DNA from: Pseudeuparius sepicola
Lineage: Eukaryota > Arthropoda > Insecta > Coleoptera > Anthribidae
Direction: 5' to 3'
Length of the DNA: 64,000 nt
Assembly: GCA_963920635.1 (NCBI GenBank)
Contig: OY987303.1
Location: 19,880,175-19,944,174, forward strand
Part shown: positions 1-11,861 of the stretch, in pieces
How the letters are laid out: the number at the start of each line of letters is the position of its first letter
Numbering within the stretch: position 1 is the first letter of the stretch
The notes under the pieces: generated by a model
What the model was told of the DNA's origin: nothing
The model's database searches: none
What the model saw: only the letters and a program-made list of their open reading frames with translations
Made by a program: the position numbers and the translations under genes

Positions 1-147
1 TTTGGTGTAATTTCCGAACAGCAAATAACAAGGAAAGTTAACCTGAAAAATACAAAACGGAGATGACACATCTTCAGCCCAAAAGAACATGAGCTTCGAG
101 CTGGATATTCTAGAATAATATACTTTATACTTGATATCACGAATAAT

Positions 148-210
148 GATCCCTGAGTCACAATGGTCGGCCATGGAAATTGCAGTGTTGGCCATTGTGA
201 CCCAGGGATC
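148..210. repeat. Short inverted repeat (imperfect hairpin)
   Basis: The segment starting GATCCCTGAGTCACAATGG at 148 is mirrored by the reverse complement ending at 210, with one A/G mismatch and a spacer of about 17 bases. It looks like the core of a small palindromic repeat. No coding frame of interest lies in it, and the family is not recognised. Confidence 0.6.
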
Positions 211-578
211 AAGATACCTACTAATAATTTATTATATATTAGTCTGAGATGGTACCTATCCACTATATACCTATATGGAATATCAGTGGCGGCTTGTCCG
301 AGAAGGCAGAGGAGGCAGTGCATCCTCTGTAAGAAACTAAGAAATGGATACAAAAATAAGTTACCAATTCACTTGAAATAAACAGGTATTTTGTGGATTG
401 CATTTATTTTTACAATAAACTCAAATCTATATTTGCTGGAGAATCGTACCCGTACCAGTTGGTCTGGGCAATGATTTGGAAGGAATTGGACAATGATATT
501 TCGAATGAAGTAGGTTCCACAATTCGACTTTCAGATGGCGATGCAATAGCGCGGAGACATGCCCCCGACAAAGAAAAG

Positions 579-2990
579 CTTTTTTTGTTTTTTTTGCGAT
601 AGGAGAGGAAAACCTTTTATAGACACCACGCGGCCGTCCGCGTGGTAGTGTGGGAGTCTCCCCCCGAAGGGGGCATACCCACTAAAAACCTCGCCTATTT
701 CAGGGTATAGTGGTTGGATTCCAGCCCTATTTTGTAGGAGAGGTGGCTGTAGGGAGTGGTGTGCGGCTACTAGAAGAAGCCTTGGCGGTTTAGTGTAGAA
801 CTACGAGTAGGGTTTTGCCAGACGAAGTGGCTTTTGGCTGCCTTTTTAGAAAAAAAGACTAGAAAATTCCTCAGATGAGAGTATGACGGGGCCTTTTGTG
901 TGGGAGATCGGGATTGGGGACATAATCGGTAGCAGTTCTGAGAAGAGCGTTTGGATGAGTCTCCGTTTTTGCATAGGTTTTTAAGGAGAGTTCCTTGATA
1001 AAGTCATTCAAAAATGGAATATTCTTGTCACGGTGGATGTGCCGATTAGCGACATACCATTCGTCACCCGTGATAGTCCTAAGACAACGACTTTGAACTA
1101 CTTGGAGTTTTTTGTGATGACTTTCTACCATATGCTGCCAGGCAGCGCAGGCATAGGTCATCACGGGACGAAGTATGGTCTTATAGAGAGTGAGTTTGGC
1201 TTGAAGGGGAGTTTGATTCCTTTGTGGATCATAGGATATACTGCTTTGAAGATTTTTAGGGCCTTTTGCCTGGTTTGCTCAGTGTGTTTCTCGAAAGTGA
1301 ACCGGCTGTCTAGGTGAACGCCTAGGTACAGCGCGGAATAAGTGGAATAATCTACTTCAGAATCGGTTAGAACAATTCTGGTAGGCGGGGCCTGGCGTCC
1401 CTTAGAGAAGATGACTGCTTGAGTTTTGCCAGGATTGACTTTGATTTTCCACTTGTCAAACCACTCGGAAAGAGTATCCACGGCCACCTGGAGCACCCTG
1501 CACGCTTGCTCACTGCGACGACCGGAAGCGGTTATCGCAGTATCATCTGCATACAGGTACAGCGATGTGCCGGGAGATCTGGGAATATCGTATGTGAAGA
1601 CATTGTACAGAGTGGGACCTAACACAGAGCCCTGGGGGACCCCCGCCTCTACGGGAAGAGAGGAGACCATCTATTCTGACTTGGAAGGTCCGGTCGGACA
1701 GGAAAGAAGAGACTATATTCACCACAGCCAAGGAGATGTCTAAAAGGATGAGTTTATGGATGAGACCGGGGTGCCATACCCGGTCAAAGGCTTTGGCTAC
1801 GTCTAAGAAAATGGCTACTGTATTTATGTGGTTTTGGAAGTTGTGCATGACTGTGGGAAAATAGAGGTGACGAAGGCACTGCGGTTTATAAGATTTAGGA
1901 ATTTGACAATTTGTTTTTGGGGTAGAAGTTTGATTGCCTTGTTGGATATATTGTCATATCCTGGGGCTTTGTGGACATTTAGAGTCGAGATGATGGCGAC
2001 GAGCTCTTCGTGGGTGCAAAACGGGAGGGGTTCCGGGGGCTTTTGACGCAAGGAGCGCCCCACCTCGGCCTCTACCGTCTCTTTCCACTCAAGATCATCG
2101 TCAGGATCTAGATTGGGTTGGAATTGTTGTTGAAAATGGTCGGCGAAAGCTTCGGCCTTCTCCTCAGAGGTGTATACAACCCCATTGGGGCCGTGGATTG
2201 GTGGAATCAAATCACGGGAGGAGTTACCTTTGAGGGCCTTGATAATTTGCCAGTATTTACGTTTTTGGGGATTTAGGGATTCTAGACGTCGTTGCCAACT
2301 GTCAGAGCGGACTTGCTGTAGAGCGTCTTTCAGCTCGGAGATCAGCAGCATGGCTACTCGTCTGTGGTCAGGATGGAGAGTGCGACAAGCCCTTTTACGG
2401 GCCGCGCGGGTTCTCTTAAGGAGTTGTCTAACATCGGGAGGGAGAGGGTCTTTGTTTCGACTAGTAACGTGCTCTCGGGAAGAATCCTGGTGCGCCCTAC
2501 TTATTCGGTGTTCCCAGGACCGGGCCTCGCTTTCAAGCTCGACCACGTTCCGAGCGGATACTTGGGCGTTACAGTCTTGGAGGATAGGACTGTTATGAAA
2601 GTGGGGCCAGAGGACCCGCCGGGTAGTGATGGTGTCGTCTGGGGGGTTTTTGGGATCCCCCAAAAGAATTGTGAGGGGATTATGATCGCTGCGGAGGTCA
2701 TGAGTTACGCGAACATCGCATTCGAGGTTGCAGTCTTTTAATAGGACAATATCTAGGACATCGGGTCTATGGGTGTGGTTTCTAGGGTAGAAGGTAGGTT
2801 CGTCTGGATGAAAGGTTAGGACATTTGGGGGTATTGAAATTATCGGTGGGCTTTAGGCATGTCTCCTGCAACAGGACAACATCGAATTTTTGTTCGTTGA
2901 TGAAGCAGATAAGCTCGGATTTTTTGGTGAGAATGTGACAGGCATTCCAAGAGAGTATCCGAAGATGTTTATTTTCTACCGCCATACAGA
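579..2990 (-). mobile_element. Jockey-like non-LTR retrotransposon, 5' truncated and decayed
   Basis: Read on the minus strand, the element begins inside the apurinic/apyrimidinic-type endonuclease domain near 2985, runs through a reverse transcriptase, and ends with a 3' untranslated region and an A-rich tail (T-rich on the plus strand at about 579-598). The 3' region contains two strong hairpins: plus-strand 626-645, arms CCACGCGG/CCGCGTGG, and 659-674, a CCCCC/GGGGG stem. No gag-like ORF1 is present, as expected for a copy truncated during target-primed reverse transcription. Jockey clade assignment rests on the endonuclease plus RT order and motif style; a related clade is possible. Confidence 0.85.
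871..2985 (-). pseudogene. Endonuclease/reverse transcriptase ORF2 of Jockey-like LINE, broken
   Basis: The minus strand has three readable blocks. An endonuclease start (about 2985-2830) carries LSWNACH and LLQETCLKP. The endonuclease end (about 2782-2640) carries the SDHNP motif, and the middle of the domain is missing between these blocks. The RT runs from about 2640 to 871 with KAPGYDNIS, FLDVAKAFDRVWH, GVPQGSVLGP and the catalytic YADDT, followed by a C-terminal connection region. The frame changes at about 1830-1850, 1640-1670 and 1160, so no full-length protein can be made. The copy is inactive. Confidence 0.85.
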
Positions 2991-3035
2991 ACGGAAAGGA
3001 GAATTTGGGTAATTTTTGGTATAACTCATCCGCAT

Positions 3036-3170
3036 GAGTGGCGGGAAAATTCTGCTCACCTGTTCGCGCAGCCGCCATTTGGGAATAGATTCTGTCAAAT
3101 GGATGCAGGTCGGAGCGAATGATCAGTTCTTTTTTGGCTGTGCTGTATGAGCTGGACCAACACTATACAG
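3036..3170. repeat. Dispersed repeat, fragment (family also at 5744-6110 and 53190-53930)
   Basis: The segment with GCGGGAAAATTCTGC and CGCAGCCGCCATTTGGG is shared with 5744-5870, 53765-53860 and, inverted, 53610-53710. It continues through a CAAATGGATGCAG motif and ends near a CTGGACCAACACTATACAGG junction at about 3149-3170. An unbroken frame enters the LINE endonuclease from this repeat, but that join is accidental. Confidence 0.7.
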
Positions 3171-3747
3171 GGTGATTCAAAACTATGCGGCACCCTTTCA
3201 GGGGCGTAATTTACTCGTTAAAATAAGACGAAAAGTTCATATCAACATGGGTCCAAAAACGCTTCGTTACGAAGATACAGGGTGATTAAGCTTTCAAAAA
3301 AATATCGATTTTTGTTTATACCTTCCAAACACTTTTATTAAAACATATTTTTGATATGAGGAATATTTTAAGAAATATAAGCAATATTCCACAATTTGAA
3401 TCCACACTGTATAGAGTGACTGGCGGAACGGACGGACGCAACAAATGAGATTTTTTTCGGGCTGAAATAAGAAACTGAATATATAGGGCTATAATATACT
3501 GGGTGTCCGCAGGATGTATGTGTCACTTTTATCACAGAATAAATAGCTTGTGAAGCTATTTATTCTGTGCTTTTATTTATTTTTTAAGATAAAAATGTGA
3601 AATTTGGGGTGTATGCATAAACAAAAAAATATAGACGGAGTCAGTTGAACATCAACATGCTTTTGAAGTTATTGTGTTGAAAATATTCAAAACTAAAACG
3701 ATCTCCACAAGTTGGCAATATTTATTTATTCTTGAATTTATTACTAG
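3171..3747. other. Intergenic, repeat debris
   Basis: This stretch begins with an ACAGGGTGATTC motif like the ends of several fold-back elements here. It contains an almost perfect hairpin at 3533-3569, with 17-base arms (CACAGAATAAATAGCTT and its complement) around a 3-base loop. I see no gene, though an N-terminal exon of the THAP fragment that follows could be hidden here. Confidence 0.5.
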
Positions 3748-4149
3748 GTTTCCTAAGAAAATAAAACTACAATGGATCCGAGCTATTAAGAAAAAATATT
3801 GGGCACCCTCTAAATGCTCTGTATTATGTTCTCTGCATTTTGAAGAGAAGTGTATTATTACCAATAAAAATGGTGTTAGGAGTCTTACCAGAGATGCAAT
3901 GCCAACTTTAAACCTTCCGAAAATAGTAAGTCAACACAATAAAAATAAAAAAACATACATTTGATAATTTGTTTCTTTTCATAGTTTTCATTGGACAAAG
4001 CAACACAAACAGAACAAGATTTAAATGCTGATAATGATGAACAACATTCTTTAACTTCGTCAAGACCAACAACTTCTGACTCCAGCAGACCTTCACCAGA
4101 TCATGACTTCTCATATAATGATTTAATTCCAATAAAGATTTTAAAATAA
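3748..4149 (+). CDS. THAP-domain protein, C-terminal two exons (partial)
   Basis: Exon A is 3748-3925: acceptor ACTAG, phase 1, donor GTAAGT. Exon B is 3985-4149: acceptor CATAG, stop TAA. Together they encode the second half of a THAP zinc finger: FPKK, a W, KKYWAPSK, then CSLHF supplying the last Cys and His, then the end of the finger at AMPTLNLPK. A low-complexity Ser/Thr/Asp-rich tail ends in PIKILK. THAP domains are C2CH DNA-binding fingers found in P-element-type transposases and in host regulators. The first exon with CxxxxC was not found upstream, so this is either a truncated transposon-derived copy or a small gene with a distant first exon. Confidence 0.55.
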
Positions 4150-5680
4150 TTGCAATTTTATTTCGTATCCAGATTTCACATTTATTTGAAATATTTTTTT
4201 TTATTTCATTTAATTTTATATATTAATATGAATTATACTAAATCCGACTCTGCCCGCAGTGGGCGGAGCCAGCCTTCCCCGCACACTCCACCACCCTCCT
4301 GTATATGCTTCATAGGTACCGTTGGATTCGATAGCACGGGTACAGTCCAGGTGGTCTGTGCGGAAAGCGGAGAGCAGAGAGGTTGGAAGTAAAGTAGAAA
4401 CATTGAAAAGTCGAACTTCATAGAAAAGCTATATAAAAATGTCTATTTCTACATTATTTTTATGTGAAAATTCACAACTCAAATTTCGGATTTTGCAAAA
4501 TAAACGTGCAGTGTGGGTACATGAAATAAACCTAAGCAGGGAAACACTTGGTAAATTCCATCATCTGTAGAATAATAATTTTGGATATCTCGACCCAAAG
4601 TTTGTCAAAAACACCTCGGTTGTGGTGATGTGCATGAGTTATGTCCCATAGGGGTTTGCAACTAAAAACTTCACGAATTAGCATTTCGCGATCCATATTG
4701 TTGACTTGAACGCTCCGCTACCAGCGAGCAAACACGCCTACTCTCCGCTCTCCTCTCCGCGGTATGCTTGCTCCTGCTCCACTACCATCTTCGGTTTGCT
4801 CTCCGGTCCGCCGTCCGCCTTATCTGTGGCCGTGCGCACTTAGGTGAAACTGGAGGCAAAGACGTCCATTACAGAAACGTCCAAACGGAGATGCGGAGGT
4901 CGAAGAGGAGAACGTGAGAAATTATATGGATGGCATATAATTTCTGATAAAAAAATAGATTTAACGGGCAGTCATATGAGTATAAATAAGAATTTATTAT
5001 ATTCTTTGGCATGTATGTATTTGCTTATCAACCAATCACTGTCCGATAAAATTAATTGGTACCTACCTTACTTTTATGAACATTTCGCGCGACAAGCTTT
5101 TTGATTTAAAAAGCTTGCCGCAGTGTGGCATTAAATTATCTTAACGAAAACCTAAACTTATTTTATCCGTTTTAGTACATGGCTTAAATAAAAGCTTGTT
5201 TTTAAAAAGTTGGTCGATAACATTGATAAGTTTGAATTTTAGAATTGACGCGTAGGTACTAGTTAAAACCATTTCGGGATCGTTCTAGCAACACGCAGCT
5301 ATTATATCGAGTTGTACCTGGGGTTATACTTCAATTTGTATAAAAAAATGAGATATAAAGGCAAAAATATTTTTCCTATTTTCTATAACTAGGCATTTAA
5401 AATATAAGAGGTACGCCACTGCCTTGTAATCGTTAGCACAAGATCTGTCATCCGGTTTGGGAATGCAGGAATAATCTGATTGGTCGATTGTCGATTGAAG
5501 AAGGTCATTCCTGTGACAGGAATCGTTGATAGTCAACGTCCCATTAACACGCGCTCTCTAACCTCACTTTATAATCTCAATCGGTGCATACATTATACAT
5601 TTTACATCTACATGTGCAATATAATTTTTACAAAATATAATTTTATGGCTGGACGAAAATACCATAACCTGAGCATATAA
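4150..5680. other. Intergenic region, no gene recognised
   Basis: The DNA is AT-rich apart from two patches richer in G+C, at about 4250-4390 and 4710-4840. These have tandem-like CTCCGC/CTCTCC motifs and open frames on both strands. Small frames here show no family resemblance. Confidence 0.5.
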
Positions 5681-5683
5681 AAC

Positions 5684-6125
5684 AACCTCAGAGAAATAAC
5701 CAATTATTTCTCTGAGAAAACAACCAGCAGATTATCTCTAATGGCGGGAAAATTCTGCGCACCTGTTCGCGCAGCCACCATTTGGGAATAGATTTTGTCA
5801 AATGGATGCAGTGTCGTGGCGATTGGGTAGTTCTTTTTTGGCTATATGAGAGATATTACAGTGCCGTGGAGTGTGCTTTTTTGAAAATTGTGCTTTGTGC
5901 GAGTATCCTTAAATAAAGAATCCCAGGAACGAGTCAAAGCTGCTTGTGCTTACCACACACTATATACTTTACTAATAATACTATTCTATATTTCTGAATT
6001 GATTTTCCCCACTACACCTCTGACTTCTATTCCCCCAATATGGCTCAAGGTCATTGAATTTGCGGGTGATTTTTCAAGAGTAAGTTATACTGCTGGTTGT
6101 TTTACATGCTCTGCCATAACCATTA
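5684..6125. repeat. Dispersed repeat element, larger copy
   Basis: The element opens with a hairpin (CTCAGAGAAATA/TATTTCTCTGAG, about 5689-5717) and AAAACAACCAGCAG, and closes at about 6090-6118 with TATACTGCTGGTTGTTTTAC, its inverse. So it has inverted ends of about 14 bases. The body includes the GCGGGAAAATTCTGC segment and a segment from about 5925 to 6090 that reappears inverted at 53190-53335. The short frames in it are not a recognised protein. Confidence 0.65.
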
Positions 6126-6627
6126 CGAAGAATTGAAGTTTCTAAGCACAAAATTAGACAACGGACGATCTGAAGCAACCAAATACAAATGTGTTATTTT
6201 TTATTATTATTTATTGACAAATGTGATGTCCAAGACTGAATTTAAGTAGACAAATTTTTATTTTCGTAATATATTTTATAAATAAAAAGAATTATTTTTA
6301 ACTCAGTTTGTTGTTTTATTTATATTTTGTTTCAGCTCGGATGACAGACTGTCACCCGAATTGTAAACATTATTTTTTTATTATGGGAACAAACTTGCCA
6401 ACACAAACTTTAGTCAGAGCATGTTTTATATGCTCTGCCACAGAATATATTCTGTGGCTCTGCATTTTTTATTTTTCTGAGCCCTAACCTAACCTGTTCT
6501 GTGGAACTAACCTGACCACACTGACACGTGCCTTAACCTCACTTTTTCAAATGTCAATATTGTAGTTTCCAATGCGGCAGTTTTTCTTCACAATATATTT
6601 TTATCTATTATTTTGAGAATTTATTCC
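6126..6627. promoter_or_regulatory. Upstream region of arginyl-tRNA synthetase
   Basis: This is AT-rich sequence with a small palindrome at about 6435-6465 (GCCACAGAATATATTCTGTGGC). The gene's promoter must lie here or just upstream, given that exon 1 starts coding at 6628. No TATA box or initiator could be chosen with confidence. Confidence 0.35.
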
Positions 6628-9600
6628 ATGAATATGGAAAGTGAAATAGCAAAATACCATCACGAAGCAGATTCTGCGGTAATTTGTTCGCGGAATGTGT
6701 TTCTGTTATTATTATTTAAATTTTAGGAGCAAGAAATAGGCGACTTGCGAAAAAGTATTGAAGAAATCAAGCAATCTATTAAGGATAAAACTCCTGCACC
6801 GAGTGCAGATCCTGAGATTCAAAAGCTTGTGACTGAAAACATTAAGTTGAAACATCGACTTTCGATACTGAGTCGAGTGAGTTAAATTTGTGATGTAACA
6901 CATTCACAAGTTTGTTCTAATAAATTTTTTAAGGCAATAATGGCTCAATCATCGAATAGTATACAGTTGAAAGCCCCAAGTGGTACAAGTTTAGAAAGCA
7001 TCCTTAATATTTTAACCGAACTGTTTTCATATGCAATTTCACTAACATGTCCCGATATAACGGATCCACCAATTGTTATAGCGTTGTCAGGCAGTAATCC
7101 AAAATTCGGTGACTATCAGTGCAACTCGGCATTGGCACTTTCAAATGGTTACAAGCAGCTTGGAAAAAAGATGACGCCACGAGATATAGCATTAAAAATC
7201 ATTCAAAGTGTTCCTTCCAACAATCTTATTGAGAAACTTGACGTAGCGGGACCTGGCTTTATCAATATTTACCTGAATAAAAAGTATGGTGTTGAAAATT
7301 TGTCAAAAATAATCGAACATGGGGTCACACCCCCAATCCAACATAAAAAATTAAAAGTTTTAGTAGATTTTTCATCACCAAACATTGCAAAAGAAATGCA
7401 TGTAGGCCATTTGCGATCGACAATCATCGGCGACAGTGTATGTCGACTATTAGAGTTTTTGGGGCATGTTGTTTTGAGAATCAACCATGTCGGAGACTGG
7501 GGTACCCAATTTGGCATGCTTATAGCCCATTTACGGGACAAATATCCGGATTATTTGGAAAAGTCGCCACAAATCGGTGATTTGCAAGCTTTTTATAAAG
7601 AATCGAAGAACAGGTTTGACGAAGACGAAGAATTCAAAAAAACGGCATACGCTAGTGTCGTAAAGTTGCAATCTTTTGAACCTGGCCACAAGAAGGCATG
7701 GGAAATGATTTGTGATGTTTCTAGGAAGGAATTTCAAAAAATATACGATCGACTCGACATTAAAGTCGTTGAAAGAGGTAGGCAGTTATCTTTTACGTCC
7801 ATAATATTTATAGTTTGTTAGACTTAATGATTTTAGGATTTTAGTTTATGTTCCTAAGCAGTCTCGTAAACAGTAGATAACTTCACAAAATTCGTCATTT
7901 GGGGATTATTCAACATCCACGCAAAACTTTGACAATCAAATCGGGCTCAAACCAGATTAAAATAGCTGTTCGCGGATTAATCCCCAACTGTTTCTGAACT
8001 AGTAACCGTCAATATGATTGGCTCACAGAAATTCTAAAATTTAAGCTCACCAATGATACTGGCAGTTACTAGTTTGGAACGAAAATATGTGACAGTATCA
8101 TATAATTAAGGACATAAAAGCAATATTGGCTACAAGCAAATAAATGAAAGTAGCCCAGGTCCATTTCCTAGGCCTACCAATTGTCTTATATTAAAATTAA
8201 AATCCATTAAAACGTTTGAATTATTAAATTCAGCACAAATATGTTATGGGTTGACGTGTGGCTGTAGACATTTATGATTTATTGTACATGGGCTGTGATT
8301 GTAGCGCATGTATGTGTGTGTGTGTTTTGCACTATCTTTAAATTAGCTCTTTTCGCAGAACAGTGACAAAAAATTAAGAGATCAGATTTTATAGAAGAAT
8401 TTTTAAAATTGGAGCTATCGCCTCAAATTTAGATCCACAATTATTACACAATTCTTCACTGAAAAACGCAGGCGCCCCCATGTTCCCCTGGATATTTTTC
8501 AAGCGATTCTGCCTCTTATCACTTATTTGTACAATCAGAGCCGTGACAACCACATTGTACAATATGTGACATTTCGCCATCGAATTGATTGTCATTTCAA
8601 TGCATTTCGCCCTCTTTTTTATTTTCATACTTCCAACTTTGGACTGAAATAACTATGGCAACCGTTTGTAGCAGTGTCCAAGCAATAATAATAAAGTGTT
8701 CAAAAATAGTTTTTTGCTTGAGTCCTATACTCCCAGAATTTTGCTGCGGGATCTCGGACTGACAATAAATCCACTACTTGAAGACAGCGCAAAGAATATC
8801 AAAAATATACGCCTGCAAATCATATTTGACTGAGATCTGCAATGAGTGTATACAATAATTTCACCATAGTATTTCTTCATAATTTTTTTTATAATAATCA
8901 ATATTTATGTTCTTATTGTACTAAAACTTGTTTTTATAATATTTATAGAATAGTTTACAGTATTTATACAACAAAAGGAACTAAAATATTTTTAGTTTTG
9001 CAATTTATACGTTTTAAATTATACTGTTTGCAGTTGAAGTGAAATATACTTTTTACCTATTTTCCATTCACATATTTTATTTATGTTAATGGAATTACCC
9101 CTATTTAAAGTATAAACTTTAGATTGCACAAATATAGTTTTTAAAACAGCAACTAAAATGTGCTACAAATATAGCCCATGTGCCCAGCCATGTCAGTAAC
9201 ATGTACACGCCTAACGTAGGGCTAAAGAAATTCATGTTCATTGGATAAGGAATTTTAAAAACTTTAATTTGTAGTAAGAATATGAAACAAAATATATATA
9301 CATACAACAAAACCGGTGAAAATAAAGAAAAAACTTTCCTTTTGTGCTTTTACTATGTATAAAATAGAAAATTCGTTGGTATTTACAAAGTTTTGAAGTT
9401 ATGTGTCCCTTTTCTTCTCCTTTCTATTGTGCTCTACTATAATAGAGACGCATTTGAAAGTATCTGGAATTTTTGAATGAGTCACGATTAAATAAAACTG
9501 AAAAACATAAAAATGAGTTTTATTAGTTATTATAGTAGAGAATACTTAATTTTTAAAACCTTAAAACACAAAGCGAAAAAATGATGTTACAATCTGCCCT

Positions 9601-10591
9601 TTGTTTTTTTTTAGGTGAATCTTTCTACCAAACTCGAATGGAACAAATCGTGAAAGACCTCGAATCCGGGGGCTTCTTGCAGGAAGAGGAAGGTCGAAAA
9701 ATAATGTGGAGTGACGGAACAATACCACTTACCGTTGTGAAATCTGATGGAGGTTTCACTTACGACACTTCCGATTTAGCTGCTATTAAACAAAGAATTA
9801 CCGAAGAAAAGTGCGACTGGATTATTTATGTGACTGATGCGGGTCAAGCTACTCATTTTCAAATTATTATTGGTGCAGCAAAAAAAATTGGTATTTTAGA
9901 CGAAAAACGACACAGGGTTGATCATGTCGGATTTGGAGTAGTGTTAGGAGAAGATAAGAAAAAGTTTAAAACTCGTTCGGGAGATACGGTGCGATTATTG
10001 GATTTGTTAGATGAGGGTTTAAAAAGAGCGCTAGATAAATTAAAGGAGAAAGAAAGGGACAAAGTGTTGAGCCCAGTAGAGTTGAAACAAGCACAAGAAT
10101 CTGTGGCGTATGGTTGTATTAAGTATTCCGATCTCTCCCACAATCGAAATCATGAATATGTCTTTTCATTTGACAAAATGTTAGAAGATAAAGGAAATAC
10201 TGCTGTATACTTACTATATGCATATACACGCATAAAATCGATAGCTCGAAATGCAAATTTTACACCCGAAAAGTTGAAGGAACTTGCAAAAACAACTCAA
10301 ATTTCTCTCGAACATGAAAAGGAGTGGAAACTAGGTAAAGTTTTACTGCGTTTTCCAGATGTTCTGATGAAAATCACGTCAGATCTGTGCCTTCACCATC
10401 TATGTGAATATGTGTACGAAATATCAACTACTTTTACAGAATTTTACGATTCTTGCTATTGTATTGAAAAAGACTCATCCGGGGATATTGTGAAAGTAAA
10501 TGTTGGTAGGATTTTGTTAACTGAAGCGACTGCGTTGATATTGGAGAGGTGTTTTCATATTTTAGGACTAAAGCCTGTCTCAAGGATGTAA
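6628..10591 (+). CDS. ArgRS: Arginine--tRNA ligase, cytoplasmic
   Basis: This enzyme charges tRNA-Arg with arginine using ATP (class Ia synthetase). Exons: 6628-6678, 6727-6876, 6934-7777 and 9615-10591, all with GT-AG borders. They join in phase to 673 codons, close to the roughly 660 of animal cytoplasmic ArgRS. Residues 1-69 form the leucine-rich coiled-coil extension that in animals docks onto the multi-synthetase complex. The Arg-tRNA synthetase N-terminal (Add-1) domain follows. The class I HIGH motif appears as HVGHL near residue 223 ([16 protein letters not shown]). The catalytic core continues through DTSDLAA and FKTRSG. The C-terminal DALR anticodon-binding domain begins after [14 protein letters not shown] and ends in [10 protein letters not shown] second ATG sits three codons into exon 3 (codon 70). 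AATAAA follows the stop directly. The last intron is 1837 bp. Confidence 0.96.
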
Positions 10592-10597
10592 AATAAA
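10592..10597 (+). terminator. Polyadenylation signal of ArgRS
   Basis: AATAAA immediately follows the TAA stop (10589-10591). This implies a very short 3' untranslated region unless a later signal is used. Confidence 0.55.
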
Positions 10598-11330
10598 GTG
10601 GTTTGCATAAAAAAGGATATCAATTACTTCACAACCATTTATAATTTCTATTCTTTCACACATCATTTTTTTTTAATCAATGATATAATGTTGAGCTTTT
10701 AGTTGGCTAAAAACGTTTTTGTGCATAATTTTGAGTCTTCCTTTTTGGTAAAAAATCCTTCTAAAACTTCAGCTAAAAATAATGAACATTTAAATATTGC
10801 GCCAATTTTATACAAGTTTGGCAGACCTAATCATATATGTACATACATTGTTTGGACGATTCTTTTGTAAATGACATAAAATTTCGAGTTCAAATTTGAC
10901 CTTTTTGGATTAAGCACTGCTTGGTTCGAAACTAATTTGTTTCAACTAATTTTTCACACAAGTGCCCTTTTTGTAGGTTTTACAACAAAATATTATAAAG
11001 GAAACTTGTCCAGAATGAAGAACTGCGTAGATTTACAATATTACAATATACAATATAAGTCTAGGCCTATACCTTGATTTGTCGACCTTTTTTCTACTTT
11101 TTTTTTTAGAAAAGTGCACTTTCTGTAGCTTTCAAGTCAAAACGTTATTAAGAAAACTTGTTCATGGTGAAAAATTGCATAGGTGTAAATAGAGATGCGA
11201 AGGAGTTAACTTTCCTGTTCGTGCTCTGAGAAAATTCGCGAAAGTTTCGTACCCCCATGTGCGCACTTATTCTCATGAGCACGAAAAAGGAACCTTTCGT
11301 TTTGAATTTTTTTTTTTGCAGAAGGCCATG
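10598..11330. other. Intergenic, no gene recognised
   Basis: This is AT-rich sequence with no supported reading frame. Near 10970-11170 there are two diverged direct repeats around an AAAAGTGCACTTT/AAGTGCCCTTT motif followed by a CAAAA(C/T)(A/G)TTAT motif, likely old repeat debris. Confidence 0.4.
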
Positions 11331-11336
11331 AAAATG

Positions 11337-11842
11337 TGCATTAGAAATTAGCTTGCCATAATTTACAAGTGCGTTCTGCAATCCAAAAAAATAAAAACAG
11401 TTCCTATAAACATGGACTTAAAAATGCCCCCTAAGGGGACTATAGCCCGCAAAATGGAAACTTTGGCAAAGCATTTTTTCTAAATATTTTCAGAACGTGC
11501 ATTGATAAAGTTCTGAAATGTGGTATATCTGTGGGATTTAAAATTTATTGAGGTAGAGAGAGTTTGACATTTTTCATCAAAAGTTCCCCAAATATTTTTT
11601 GTGCTTTTTATTTTCATGATTTTTTCTCCCAGGTACATCACATACTAAATTTCAGAATTTAATCTTTGTTCGTTCTGGAAATATTTAGAAAAAAAAACGT
11701 CTACGAAAATGTCCATTTCGGGGGCTAGAGCGCTCCCTTAGGGGGCATTTTTCAGGCCATGTTTATAGGAACTTGTTCATTTCTTGGGTCGCAGAACGCG
11801 CTGGTAAATTATGGCACGCTAATTTCGGGACACCCTGTATAG
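11337..11842. repeat. Fold-back repeat with ACAGGGTGTCCC end
   Basis: The left arm (about 11341-11510) and right arm (about 11665-11832) are inverted copies. ATTAGCTTGCCATAATTTAC in the left arm pairs with the complement of GTAAATTATGGCACGCTAAT in the right arm, and both carry the GCCCCCTAAGGGG/CCCTTAGGGGGC segment. The right end runs into GGGACACCCTGTAT, the family-type terminus; the left terminus is missing. No coding frame. Confidence 0.7.
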
Positions 11843-11861
11843 GCCGATGAAAGACGGATAT

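Noticed and set aside
3005..3078. ATG-led frame MAAARTGEQNF joining the LINE endonuclease
   Set aside because: The ATG is in a dispersed repeat (also seen at 53670), so it is not the true start of the LINE protein.
4150..4421. Opposed open frames around 4230-4420
   Set aside because: Low-complexity, Pro/Ser-rich and present on both strands at once; no family support.
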